Under the pieces are notes generated by a model. The model was not told where the DNA came from, did no database searches, and saw nothing but the letters and a program-made list of their open reading frames with translations. A program made the translations under genes and the position numbers. Of a stretch of DNA of 64,000 bases, positions 56,510 through 63,990 are shown piece after piece. The stretch's first letter is position 1. Each line of letters starts with the position of its first letter. This stretch comes from Klugiella xanthotipulae (GTDB taxonomy: Bacteria > Actinomycetota > Actinomycetes > Actinomycetales > Microbacteriaceae), in NCBI RefSeq assembly GCF_006716695.1, contig NZ_VFPN01000001.1, positions 620,001 to 684,000 of the forward strand, given 5' to 3'.

Positions 56510-56854
56510 GTGAATCACACTATCAGTGCACCCCAAAACGGTGCCAAGCCAGAGCCAATTCCGGTTCTTCTCAACTCAGACGGCGATGAGCTCTACATTC
56601 AAGAACTCGTGCGCACCACTGAGGGGATTACCCTCGGTCCCGGGAGCCTCATGACTCGCCTCGGCCGCATCAACAAGGTGGCGAAGAGGGGCGACCGGGG
56701 TGGGGCTCGTGTCGTCTGGGAATGGTGGAGCGAAGGGTGGTACGGCGAAGCACGTAGCCGGGCTGCCGCGATCTCTGACATGCTCGCCGACGCGGGGTAT
56801 GTGCAGGTGCCCGACACTGCCATAATCCCCCCCCTGTTCGAGGTGGGCGAGTGA
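56510..56854 (+). CDS. Hypothetical phage protein
   Basis: A 114-residue protein. The GTG at 56510 is chosen because AAAAGGA stands 8 nt before it; the TTG two codons upstream overlaps that site. The sequence is polar with several Trp (VVWEWWSEGWYGEARSR) and no recognised domain. It overlaps the next gene by 4 bp. Confidence 0.6.
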   Translation: MNHTISAPQNGAKPEPIPVLLNSDGDELYIQELVRTTEGITLGPGSLMTRLGRINKVAKRGDRGGARVVWEWWSEGWYGEARSRAAAISDMLADAGYVQVPDTAIIPPLFEVGE

Positions 56855-57147
56855 TGCTGACTGTGAAGAGTAGCACCAAGATCAGCCCGTCCGTTTCGCT
56901 CGCCGTTGGTCTGCCGGCAGTGTCACATGCGGCCCTGTTGTGCATCGACCCTGACGGATCAGCGTTCACCGTCCTCGGCACCGATCTGGAGTTCCAAGCG
57001 TTCTTGGAGAAGGCCACCGCCCTCGGGTTCCAGCACCTCACCGTGGAGCCAGCCCGCTTCCCCCTGTGCCGTGCTGGGTGGCCCGACGACTGGACCGCTA
57101 GCACCCCATCCGTTCCCACATCCCTCGTAGGAGGTCACCATGACTAA
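56851..57147 (+). CDS. Hypothetical phage protein
   Basis: A 98-residue protein with no recognised domain. Starts GTG-ATG in tandem at 56851; the first overlaps the previous stop as GTGA. It contains three cysteines and a Pro-rich end. Overlap with the next gene is 8 bp. Part of the early operon. Confidence 0.55.
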   Translation: MMLTVKSSTKISPSVSLAVGLPAVSHAALLCIDPDGSAFTVLGTDLEFQAFLEKATALGFQHLTVEPARFPLCRAGWPDDWTASTPSVPTSLVGGHHD

Positions 57148-57616
57148 CCACACCACTCCCCCGTCCACCCCACTCGACACCCTGAAATACACCTTCTGGG
57201 TCATCCGCGAAGGCATCGGCCTCGCCATCAGTGGCCTCACCGGAACGGAGGCCGTTGACGAAGAGCACTGGGCAATTCGACAGCTCGACTATATGCAACA
57301 GGTTCTTGTTGAAGCGCTCGCCGAACACGTCGAGGGCGTGCGCTGGAACGAGTTCCGTGTCGAGTACACCGAGGCCGGTCTGCAAGCGGCACGCACTTAC
57401 GACGATGGCACGCCCGTTTTCGAGACCATCGACTTTGGAAAGTCCATCACGGACTACTATCCGCGCTACCACGGCGACCGGGACGAGTTCATCAAGGAGC
57501 ATCAGCCCAAGGCCGCGGGACCGATCACCGAGTCCGAGGCGCAACGCTTCACCGCACTGTTGCAATTCCCCACCCCAGACGAGCCACACGGCCCCCAGGG
57601 CGGTGATGCAGCGTGA
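57140..57616 (+). CDS. Hypothetical phage protein
   Basis: A 158-residue acidic protein with no recognised domain, containing an early helical region with hydrophobic residues (YTFWVIREGIGLAISGLTG, too short for certain membrane insertion) and charged helices. The gene overlaps its neighbours on both sides. It belongs to the coupled early operon. Confidence 0.6.
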   Translation: MTNHTTPPSTPLDTLKYTFWVIREGIGLAISGLTGTEAVDEEHWAIRQLDYMQQVLVEALAEHVEGVRWNEFRVEYTEAGLQAARTYDDGTPVFETIDFGKSITDYYPRYHGDRDEFIKEHQPKAAGPITESEAQRFTALLQFPTPDEPHGPQGGDAA

Positions 57617-57723
57617 ATGTGACACAGGAGTACATGAAGCTCTCCCCGGCCCCACAGCGGCTATTTGCGGGCCTCCTGGTCACATCGTGGGAACGCGGAC
57701 ATGGTCGGGCGGTGATGAAGTGA
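57613..57723 (+). CDS. 36-residue small protein gene with 4-bp overlaps on both sides
   Basis: GTG at 57613 overlaps the previous stop (GTGA), and its TGA at 57721-57723 overlaps the next gene's GTG (GTGA). The predicted peptide is basic, with a hydrophobic stretch (RLFAGLLVTSW). No other gene covers these 111 bp. The coupling on both sides is the main evidence. Confidence 0.55.
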   Translation: MNVTQEYMKLSPAPQRLFAGLLVTSWERGHGRAVMK

Positions 57724-58433
57724 GCGTCAAAGTATCCACCTGGGTATGGCACGAAACACCACCCACCCTGACAGCCTCACAGATGCTCGTCCTACTCGCG
57801 CTCGCCGACGTAGCCGACGACCGCGGACGATGCGTGTACTTCGCCGACGACGAGCCGACAACCCAAGAGGCATTAGCGGCAAAAAGCAGGGTTTCAGTGC
57901 GGACATTCCGACGGGTCATCCAAGACCTTCAAACCCTCGGCCTTCTGTCTGTCAAACGGGCCGATCAGTGGTCAGCAAATGAGTACAAGATCATGTGTCC
58001 AGCGGCGTCTGAGGCAGGGAATGTGCCAGCCACAGACCGAGAGGCCAAATTGGCACCACAGACAGGCCACAGTGACCTCACTGACCGGCCAACAGCGACC
58101 GAACTACCGGACACAGTGGCCTCTCATTCCTCTCTTAAACGTATAGACGTAGTTAACGCTCATTTCGAGTCATTCTGGACGGCCTATCCGAGGAAGGTTG
58201 CCAAGGGTGCAGCGAGGAAAAAGTTCGAGCAGCTAGCAGCCAAGAAGAACACCAATCTGGAAGCCATCGTCTCCGGAGCTGAACGCTTCGCACGAGACCC
58301 GAACCTCAGCGAAATGAAATTCATCCCTTACCCGGCCACCTGGCTCAACGGAGGCCAGTGGGAAGACGAACCACTCCCCACCCAGACACAACCCGCCATC
58401 AACCCCTACGCAGGAAGAAAGATCATCCGATGA
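57720..58433 (+). CDS. Phage replication initiator / helicase-loader-like protein (winged HTH)
   Basis: A 237-residue protein. Residues 1-85 form a winged helix (STWVWHETPPTLTASQMLVL, then EALAAKSRVSVRTFRRVIQD), typical of phage replisome organisers. After a Thr/Pro linker, FESFWTAYPRKVAKGAARKK and PYPATWLNGGQWEDEP form the C-terminal domain seen in helicase-loading replication proteins. It precedes the DnaB gene with a 4-bp overlap. It probably binds the element's origin and loads the helicase (inference). The GTG at 57720 is coupled to the small gene before it. Confidence 0.8.
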   Translation: MSVKVSTWVWHETPPTLTASQMLVLLALADVADDRGRCVYFADDEPTTQEALAAKSRVSVRTFRRVIQDLQTLGLLSVKRADQWSANEYKIMCPAASEAGNVPATDREAKLAPQTGHSDLTDRPTATELPDTVASHSSLKRIDVVNAHFESFWTAYPRKVAKGAARKKFEQLAAKKNTNLEAIVSGAERFARDPNLSEMKFIPYPATWLNGGQWEDEPLPTQTQPAINPYAGRKIIR

Positions 58434-59710
58434 CCAACGCACTCGACATCATGAACGATGTCACCAACGCCGAACTCGCCGTCCTCGGAGCGGCCCTCCA
58501 CTCCGCAGGCGAAATCCTAGACGAACTCACCCTCACCGGTAGCGACTTCACCGGTACCCACAACGGCCGCATCTACGACACCATGCTCACCCTCCGCGCC
58601 GCCGGAGAACCCGTCGAGCCCACCACCCTCGCCGACCGCCTCCCCACCCTCGCCGCCCACATCACCGCCCTCACCGAACACGGCCGAGCAACATCATCCG
58701 CACCCTTCAACGCGTCCATCGTCGCCAAAAACGCCCTCCACCAGCGCCTCACCGATGTCGGATACGGCCTACAGAACCTCGACCCCGGCATGTCCTCCGC
58801 TGAAATGACCGAATACGCCCGCAAGACCATCGACGACGCCCTCGGCAAGCAACAAGCCCGCGTGCGATTCATCCGTGACATACTCCCCGACCTCCTGGCC
58901 CCCGCCGAAAGCAACGACCTATTCGTCCCGACACCCTGGGAAGCGCTCAACACCGCCATCGGTGGCCTCCGCCCCGGCTGCCTCTACGTCATCGGAGCAC
59001 GCCCCGGCGTCGGCAAGACCGTCATCGCCGGACAGCTTGCCATTGCGCTCGCCGCACGCGGCACCGTCGCGTTCTCATCGCTGGAAATGAGCGACCGCGA
59101 GCTCGTGGCCCGCCTCGTGTCCGAGCGCCTCAACATCCCCGTGGGCCGATTCAAAGAGAACCGCATCACAGACCGAGACCGCGAGCGCATCGCCAACAAC
59201 ATGGGAGTCGTTGACCTGCCCATCGCCATTGACGACCGGGCGAAGGTGGCCCCGGCGACGGTCAGGGCGTTTGCGCGGACTGTGGAGCGCCACGGGAAGC
59301 TCGCCGGCGTGGTTGTGGATTACATGCAGCTCATGAGTGTCGCGAACACCGCTCGTCGGAGTCGGCAAGAGGTCGTATCGGAGTTCTCGCGCGATCTGAA
59401 GATCATGGCAAAGGACCTCGGTGTTCCCGTGATCGCGCTCTCGCAGCTCAACCGCGATTCCGAGTCCCGTCTCGATGGCACGCCAAAGCTCGCAGATCTC
59501 CGAGAGTCAGGAGCTATCGAGCAAGACGCGGACTGCATCATCCTCCTGACCCGCCGCGACTCCATGGCCGGGGAGGTCATTACCCTCGATGTCGCGAAGA
59601 ACCGCCACGGAGAGACACCCGTCGTCGAGCTGCACTGGGAGGGCGAGTTCCAGCGGGCCACCGAGTTTGGCCCCGCAGCGGACATCTACACCGAGCGGGC
59701 CACCCGATGA
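58430..59710 (+). CDS. dnaB: Replicative DNA helicase, DnaB family (phage type)
   Basis: A 426-residue helicase. An N-terminal DnaB domain (NAELAVLGAALHSAGEILDE) precedes the RecA-like ATPase core with Walker A GARPGVGKTV (189-198), SLEMSDRELVARLVSERLN, Walker B GVVVDYMQLM and PVIALSQLNRDSESR. The ATG at 58430 overlaps the previous stop (ATGA). The 5' part is strongly C-rich and the 3' part from about 59,235 is G-rich, suggesting a recombinant gene. Confidence 0.9.
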   Translation: MTNALDIMNDVTNAELAVLGAALHSAGEILDELTLTGSDFTGTHNGRIYDTMLTLRAAGEPVEPTTLADRLPTLAAHITALTEHGRATSSAPFNASIVAKNALHQRLTDVGYGLQNLDPGMSSAEMTEYARKTIDDALGKQQARVRFIRDILPDLLAPAESNDLFVPTPWEALNTAIGGLRPGCLYVIGARPGVGKTVIAGQLAIALAARGTVAFSSLEMSDRELVARLVSERLNIPVGRFKENRITDRDRERIANNMGVVDLPIAIDDRAKVAPATVRAFARTVERHGKLAGVVVDYMQLMSVANTARRSRQEVVSEFSRDLKIMAKDLGVPVIALSQLNRDSESRLDGTPKLADLRESGAIEQDADCIILLTRRDSMAGEVITLDVAKNRHGETPVVELHWEGEFQRATEFGPAADIYTERATR

Positions 59711-59994
59711 CCGCCAACGACTGGGGGAACATGATCGCGACTGCCGCCATACCGCTCATCGTGGGCCTAGCTCTGGTTCTCATGTTCCTCGGACGGTCTA
59801 AGCCCCGCCCGCCACGTCTACCCGCCAGCGAAAACGCCTACACCTACCCCTCACCCGCTGACGGCACCCACTACCGGTGGTCCTGCCCCCGATGTGGTGC
59901 CACCGCCTACGACCAGAACATCGAATCGCTACGCACCCACGCGGTCACCCATGCCGCCACGCACCCACCGACCAACACGCCGAAGGACACGTAA
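59707..59994 (+). CDS. Small membrane protein with zinc-finger-like C-terminus
   Basis: A 95-residue protein. One hydrophobic segment (about 9-29, IATAAIPLIVGLALVLMFLG) is followed by a Pro-rich part and a CPRCGA zinc-binding pair with His further on. Its start overlaps dnaB by 4 bp. Unknown function. Confidence 0.6.
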   Translation: MTANDWGNMIATAAIPLIVGLALVLMFLGRSKPRPPRLPASENAYTYPSPADGTHYRWSCPRCGATAYDQNIESLRTHAVTHAATHPPTNTPKDT

Positions 59995-59996
59995 CC

Positions 59997-60173
59997 ATGG
60001 CCGCCACACCCGCACACCGACAGAAGTGCTCCGACTGCCCCCAGAAGATGCTCACCTCAACGAACAGGTGGTGGCTCCAAGCACCCACCCCCGACCGCCG
60101 AACACTCTGCACACCCTGCTACAACCGCGAAGCCCGGGAACTCCGCACCAACACACGAAAGGCCACCTCATGA
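59997..60173 (+). CDS. Small CxxC/CxxC zinc-binding protein
   Basis: A 58-residue basic protein with CSDC and CTPC pairs separated by about 28 residues, forming a likely zinc finger. ATG at 59997, and its stop overlaps the next start (ATGA). Possible nucleic-acid binding. Confidence 0.65.
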   Translation: MAATPAHRQKCSDCPQKMLTSTNRWWLQAPTPDRRTLCTPCYNREARELRTNTRKATS

Positions 60174-60343
60174 CACACACACCGCCCGACCTCGACGAAG
60201 CCCGCGCCGCATACCTCGACGCGACCGACGACCACCTCGACGCCCTCGATAATCTCGGCGCAACCGGAAACGCGCTCAACGCCGCATACAACGCATACCG
60301 CAACGCCAAACGCCGCGCCTCTGCAAAGAAGGAAAGCAAATGA
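60170..60343 (+). CDS. Small Ala/Asp/Asn-rich hypothetical protein
   Basis: A 57-residue, probably helical protein (LDEARAAYLDATDDHLDALD) with a basic C-terminal tail. It overlaps both neighbours by 4 bp. No domain recognised. Confidence 0.55.
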   Translation: MTHTPPDLDEARAAYLDATDDHLDALDNLGATGNALNAAYNAYRNAKRRASAKKESK

Positions 60344-61173
60344 CACCCGAAACCGCCCTATCCGCTGCCCACTCCCCCTGCGCTCGCCGCTGCATCCGCC
60401 GAGGAACCGAAACCAACGACCAACCCGCCCTACTCCCCGCCACCCACGGCAACTACTGCGCCCGCTGCCACGGACGCATCACCCGAGCACTCCACACCCT
60501 CCCCGACCTCGTCGAACACATCATCTCCACCAACGAACCCCGCCTCACCGCCCAACCCAAAGAAATCCAAGTCCAAACCACCGCACTCACCCAATCATCC
60601 GCACCCTTCAACGAACACGCCTTCGACGACGCCAACGACATCTACCGATCACTCGTCCAACAAACCGTCACACTCGCCACCGCACTCGCCATACACCCAC
60701 CCACCCCAGCCCGCAAAGCCTGGCGCAACACCCAAAACACCATCCAAGGCCTCCCCGCCAACACCACACCCCAAACCGCCCACTACGAAACAGGCGTCAT
60801 GTCCGCCTGGATCATCATCCACCTCGACACCATCCTCACCCTCGACCCAGACACCATCGACTACCTCACCGACGAAACCACAGCGCTCGCCGCCAAGTCT
60901 GCCGCCTGGCCCAGAGAGATGCGAGCACGGTACTCGGACATGCCGCATTACCAGCTCGCGATATGCGGCGGTCAAATCGCCATCTACCCGCCGCAGCCCT
61001 CCGACGAGATCCCGCACATCGTCTGCGAGAAGTGCGGGACGCCGTTCAGTGATGATGAGTACGACGAGCTGGTGTCCACGTACCTGCACGACCTCGCAAA
61101 GGCCGAGGGCATCAAGATCGCCGCGCACCTCTGGACTAAGTACGGGACATCTGGCCTGTCTGGGGGTGAGTAG
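60340..61173 (+). CDS. Hypothetical phage protein with N- and C-terminal cysteine pairs
   Basis: A 277-residue protein. Cysteines near the N-terminus (SPCARRCI and NYCARCHG) and CEKCGTPF near the C-terminus suggest two zinc-binding parts; between them lies a helical region. No domain is recognised. The first 185 codons are extremely C- and A-rich on the coding strand and the rest suddenly G-rich, from about 60,890, which points to a junction between two sources. It overlaps the preceding gene (ATGA). Confidence 0.6.
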   Translation: MTPETALSAAHSPCARRCIRRGTETNDQPALLPATHGNYCARCHGRITRALHTLPDLVEHIISTNEPRLTAQPKEIQVQTTALTQSSAPFNEHAFDDANDIYRSLVQQTVTLATALAIHPPTPARKAWRNTQNTIQGLPANTTPQTAHYETGVMSAWIIIHLDTILTLDPDTIDYLTDETTALAAKSAAWPREMRARYSDMPHYQLAICGGQIAIYPPQPSDEIPHIVCEKCGTPFSDDEYDELVSTYLHDLAKAEGIKIAAHLWTKYGTSGLSGGE

Positions 61174-61175
61174 CG

Positions 61176-61352
61176 GTGAGTGAGCGGATAGACATGGAGA
61201 GCGCGGCCCGGATCGTGAGTAAACCGTTTTTTCAGTGTGCCCATAGGCATCAGGGGCACGGGGGGTATGCCTACCAGTGCATCCGCCCTGCTGGTCACGG
61301 GTGGAGTCATGTGGATGTGCGTGGTGACCGGTGGCGTAGAGGGGGGTGGTGA
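61176..61352 (+). CDS. 58-residue small His/Gly/Trp-rich protein
   Basis: GTG at 61176, 2 bp after the previous stop, and stop overlapping the next start (GTGA at 61349). The predicted protein has two Cys and several His (HRHQGHGGY, then CIRPAGHGWSH), a possible metal-binding set. No other gene occupies this stretch. Confidence 0.55.
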   Translation: MSERIDMESAARIVSKPFFQCAHRHQGHGGYAYQCIRPAGHGWSHVDVRGDRWRRGGW

Positions 61353-61642
61353 CTGTGGGTGGGCATATCACGAAAAACAACCTGATCGCGGCTATCTACA
61401 AGGAGATGACATATCTGTCGGTGATTACTCCGACAAATCCAATGCACCAGTCAGAGCTAATCCGCCGCGCAAAGGAGACTGAGGAGCGCCTGCCCAGGCT
61501 GGCGGACGTGCTTTTCGCGCTGGTCCCGTACTACGGCGGCGGCGGGCTGGCTGACGCCCTGGATGCCTGGGGGGACTACTGTCAGCGGTTTCCGCGAGCT
61601 GGTAGAGCGCTGGATATGGCAGGGGGTGGCGACCGTGGGTAG
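61349..61642 (+). CDS. Hypothetical phage protein
   Basis: A 97-residue protein from the GTG at 61349, which overlaps the previous stop by 4 bp. It is mostly helical (HQSELIRRAKETEERLPRLA) with a Gly-rich part near the end. No domain recognised. The next gene starts inside it. Confidence 0.5.
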   Translation: MTVGGHITKNNLIAAIYKEMTYLSVITPTNPMHQSELIRRAKETEERLPRLADVLFALVPYYGGGGLADALDAWGDYCQRFPRAGRALDMAGGGDRG

Positions 61643-61811
61643 GGCAAAGTTTTTCGCCTTGCTGGCGGCTCTCGCCGCACTGTCTGGGTATGTCGGGTTT
61701 GTGCTGTCAAACGCAGCGTGGGTTCGCCCCTTGCGCTCTGATCTGGACGCCCTAGAGAGAGCCGAGGCTCCTGCGGCACTCGGAGAGGACGGCCAGAGTG
61801 GCGACCGGTGA
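61626..61811 (+). CDS. Small single-pass membrane protein
   Basis: About 61 residues from the GTG at 61626 (61635 and an ATG at 61563 are alternatives). A hydrophobic segment (FFALLAALAALSGYVGFVL) is followed by an acidic tail (LRSDLDALERAEAP). It could be holin-like or a spanin-like accessory, but nothing else supports lysis function. Confidence 0.45.
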   Translation: MATVGRAKFFALLAALAALSGYVGFVLSNAAWVRPLRSDLDALERAEAPAALGEDGQSGDR

Positions 61812-61915
61812 GGATGTGCAGCGCCCAGCAGTGCCAGTCGGAGAGACGGGACATCCTCGACAAGCCGCCCGACGCTGAGACGAAGGAGAAATCCTGGACC
61901 CGACAAAAGACTTGA
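61808..61915 (+). CDS. 35-residue small protein, low confidence
   Basis: GTG at 61808 overlaps the previous stop (GTGA), and an ATG at 61814 is also in frame. The peptide has two Cys early (CSAQQCQ) and is charged after that. It ends just before the operon terminator. The overlap pattern is the only support. Confidence 0.4.
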   Translation: MRMCSAQQCQSERRDILDKPPDAETKEKSWTRQKT

Positions 61916-61959
61916 CACAAAACCCCAGCTAATCTGTTAAGATTTACTTATCAAGGTTT

Positions 61960-61992
61960 ATGCCCTCCAGGAACGGGGGGCATTTCCCTTTT
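61960..61992 (+). terminator. Terminator of the early operon
   Basis: ATGCCCTCC pairs with GGGGGGCAT (one U-G pair) around AGGAAC, followed by TTCCCTTTT. Confidence 0.75.
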
Positions 61993-62058
61993 AAGGCGCG
62001 GGTTGGTTCCTCACCTGTTATGACCGGTAGCTCACCGGGAGACGCTGACAACGAGCAT

Positions 62059-62095
62059 CTGCCGGGGGTCGCGTTTGAACCGCGACCCCCGGCAG
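62059..62095. other. Strong 15-bp hairpin after the early operon
   Basis: CTGCCGGGGGTCGCG and CGCGACCCCCGGCAG are perfect arms around TTTGAAC, with no T-tract on the plus strand. The gene-free stretch 61993-62178 also has a segment that vaguely resembles a tRNA D-arm, but no cloverleaf forms. It could be a structured small RNA end or a terminator for the minus-strand gene beside it. Confidence 0.5.
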
Positions 62096-62178
62096 CAAAC
62101 GAATACTAATTCCCCTCGTCAAGACCGTGCGGAACTGCTACCACCCGCCGAGCGTACCGGGGCACAAGAACTTGCCAT

Positions 62179-62427
62179 CTACTTGATATAGAAGGCGTAC
62201 ATGTGCTGCCCGGTTTTCATCTTTCCCTCGTATGAGCATTTGCTGATTACTGTCACGATCGCAATCACCTGCGCGACCTGATATCCAAGGAGACATGCGG
62301 TCCGCGCCTCCGCCTGGCTTGTAGAAAAGAAAACTCTTGCGGTGACGGCGTTTGCTGGAGCAGTCGGACCGAACACCAGGCCCAGACCTAGAAGTGACGC
62401 AATAGCGGCTTTCGTGAACTTTTTCAT
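62179..62427 (-). CDS. Small secreted protein, candidate lysogenic cargo
   Basis: An 82-residue protein with a classic signal peptide (KKFTKAAIASLLGLGLVFG, cleavage after PANA about residue 27) and a mature part of about 55 residues with two cysteines able to form a disulfide. The ATG at 62427 has AGGAG upstream; the frame to 62472 adds residues before the signal peptide. It runs against the early operon and is flanked by hairpins, a typical moron layout. No family recognised. Confidence 0.65.
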   Translation of the reverse strand: MKKFTKAAIASLLGLGLVFGPTAPANAVTARVFFSTSQAEARTACLLGYQVAQVIAIVTVISKCSYEGKMKTGQHMYAFYIK

Positions 62428-62566
62428 GTGACCTCTTTCTCCTGACGGCTGCCGACTAGCAAACCAACTCAACTCTATCGTCTGCGTTGGAGCTCCGCAT
62501 ACCTCCGCCGTGTACTGACACGAATCGCCTCCACCTTCAATCGTTCGCCCAAGGAGTCAAATAGCC

Positions 62567-62809
62567 ATGGCCGATAAGCCCACAGTCATCAACATCGCCG
62601 CCACGATCCTTATTCAGGTAGACGGCAACACCCTCGCCTCAGACCCGCTTACCCTGCCCGTGCCGCTCAACGGCCAGCCCGTGCAGGAACGCGGCGTGTG
62701 GCCCCTTGAACTCGACCGTGATGCCCTCATCAAAATGATCGAGGGAGCCATCCAGGCGGCAGCAGATTCAATTCCCACCACCCCCTCCGAAGACAACCAC
62801 CCCCTGTAG
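62567..62809 (+). CDS. Hypothetical phage protein
   Basis: An 80-residue acidic protein with no domain recognised (VPLNGQPVQERGVWPLELDR). ATG at 62567 with AAGGAG upstream. It precedes the HNH gene by 50 bp and may be first of a late-early unit. Confidence 0.6.
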   Translation: MADKPTVINIAATILIQVDGNTLASDPLTLPVPLNGQPVQERGVWPLELDRDALIKMIEGAIQAAADSIPTTPSEDNHPL

Positions 62810-62858
62810 GCGGGAACACCCCCACCAGACAACCACCCCACCCACCCGGAGGTACCCC

Positions 62859-63164
62859 ATGGCCTGGGAGAATAGCCGACCAAGCCACGTGCCAACAGCA
62901 GTCCGTGACGCCTGCCTTGCACGAGACAACCACCGGTGCACCGTTACCCAGCGCAACGGCACCCGCTGCCCCGAGACCGCCAACCTTGAAGCCGCCCACA
63001 TCGACCAATGGGTGTGGGGTGAGACCACGACAGTAGCGATGGTCGTAACCAAGTGCCATTGGCACCACAACCGCGAGACCCAAGCGCAAGCCGCCGCCGC
63101 ACGTGGTCCTCGACAGTCCTACCTCCGAGCTGAGGAGCGTCACCCTGGACTACTCCACGAGTAG
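62859..63164 (+). CDS. HNH endonuclease
   Basis: A 101-residue nuclease. HRCTVTQRNGTRCPETANLE gives the zinc cysteines, AAHIDQW the first His pair, and VTKCHWHHN the final HHN, forming a beta-beta-alpha metal fold. In many phages an HNH gene next to terminase aids packaging. GGAGG precedes the ATG. Terminase itself is not in the window. Confidence 0.85.
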   Translation: MAWENSRPSHVPTAVRDACLARDNHRCTVTQRNGTRCPETANLEAAHIDQWVWGETTTVAMVVTKCHWHHNRETQAQAAAARGPRQSYLRAEERHPGLLHE

Positions 63165-63230
63165 CGCACAACGAACCAAACGCATCGCAGACGCACGTCA
63201 CGGGCCACACATGCAAAAGGAAAAAACCCA

Positions 63231-63383
63231 ATGCGAACATTCCTCAGAAACTTCACAGGAACCATCCTGGCACCCCCTCCCCCCGGGCGTTTCCAGCGCG
63301 GAGAGGTGCTGTTGGTTTCGCTGTGTACGGGTCTGGGCCTTTACCCCCGCATTGCTCGCGCACGTGCCCGCCTGAGTGCCTAG
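63231..63383 (+). CDS. 50-residue small basic protein
   Basis: ATG at 63231 with AAAGGA about 10 nt upstream. The predicted protein is Arg-rich, has a Pro run and a hydrophobic stretch (VLLVSLCTGLGLYP). No family is recognised. The clear ribosome binding site and open frame support it. Confidence 0.5.
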   Translation: MRTFLRNFTGTILAPPPPGRFQRGEVLLVSLCTGLGLYPRIARARARLSA

Positions 63384-63453
63384 CACCCTCGCCGTAACTT
63401 GATTCGCACTAGCGAACCCCGACGACTCAGAACGCCGCTACGGCAAATAAGCG

Positions 63454-63990
63454 TTACAGCGGGAGGATTCGTCCGGCCTGATACACGCGGCCAGTGATCG
63501 TGATGTACCGACCAATGCTGTAGCGCTCGACAGACAGGCCGCGGATAATCTGCCGGGTGCCCTTGCCCTCGGGCAGTGTGCCCCAGATATGCAGCCCATC
63601 ACCGGATGGCGAGACCTCGACATAATGCCTTGGATAGTCGGCCAGGTACCGAGCGCACTCAGCCGTAGGCACGCCGTCGTCCAAGCAGTGGTCGAGGTCG
63701 ATACAGCCAATCCCGTCGCCTAAGACGAACCCGAGGCCGACACCAAACGTGGCATGCTTCGCCTCGACGTACTCAGCCCACGTGCTCGGATTCGTGGAGC
63801 TCGCACTCTTCCCCGTGATCGCATCGAGCGGTCGCTTGCGTGCGTCGCGGCGCACCCACCGCGCCCGCTCCCGCAGTTCGGCCGGGAGCTGTGGCCGCCG
63901 GTGGTGATACACGCGGCACTTCGAGCTACAAAACCTCGCCTGCGCGTTCTTCGCCACGATGGATTTCCCGCATTGCTCGCACGTCCTCAT
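63454..63990 (-). CDS. Phage primase-polymerase-like N-terminal domain protein
   Basis: A 178-residue protein. CEQCGK and CSSKCR at the N-terminus form a zinc ribbon. GIGCIDLDHCLDDG carries the DxD metal motif and YVEVSPSGDGLHIWGTLPEG the SxSGxGxH motif of archaeo-eukaryotic (Prim-Pol) primases. Only the N-terminal catalytic part is present, without helicase, consistent with some actinophage primase genes. It is on the minus strand, unlike its neighbours. The start lies 10 bp from the window edge, and any upstream gene is unseen. Confidence 0.75.
   Translation of the reverse strand: MRTCEQCGKSIVAKNAQARFCSSKCRVYHHRRPQLPAELRERARWVRRDARKRPLDAITGKSASSTNPSTWAEYVEAKHATFGVGLGFVLGDGIGCIDLDHCLDDGVPTAECARYLADYPRHYVEVSPSGDGLHIWGTLPEGKGTRQIIRGLSVERYSIGRYITITGRVYQAGRILPL

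Noticed and set aside
61912-61943. TTGACA followed by TGTTAAGAT as a promoter ahead of the early-operon terminator
   Set aside because: The better -10 (TAAGAT) gives a 20-bp spacer and the 17-bp alternative is poor; transcription would end at once at the terminator. It is left unassigned.
62020-62095. tRNA-like sequence with D-arm-like TAGCTCACCGGGAGA and a later stem-loop
   Set aside because: Acceptor arms do not pair, the anticodon stem is only 3 bp, and the T-loop has the wrong length. The strong hairpin is better described by itself.
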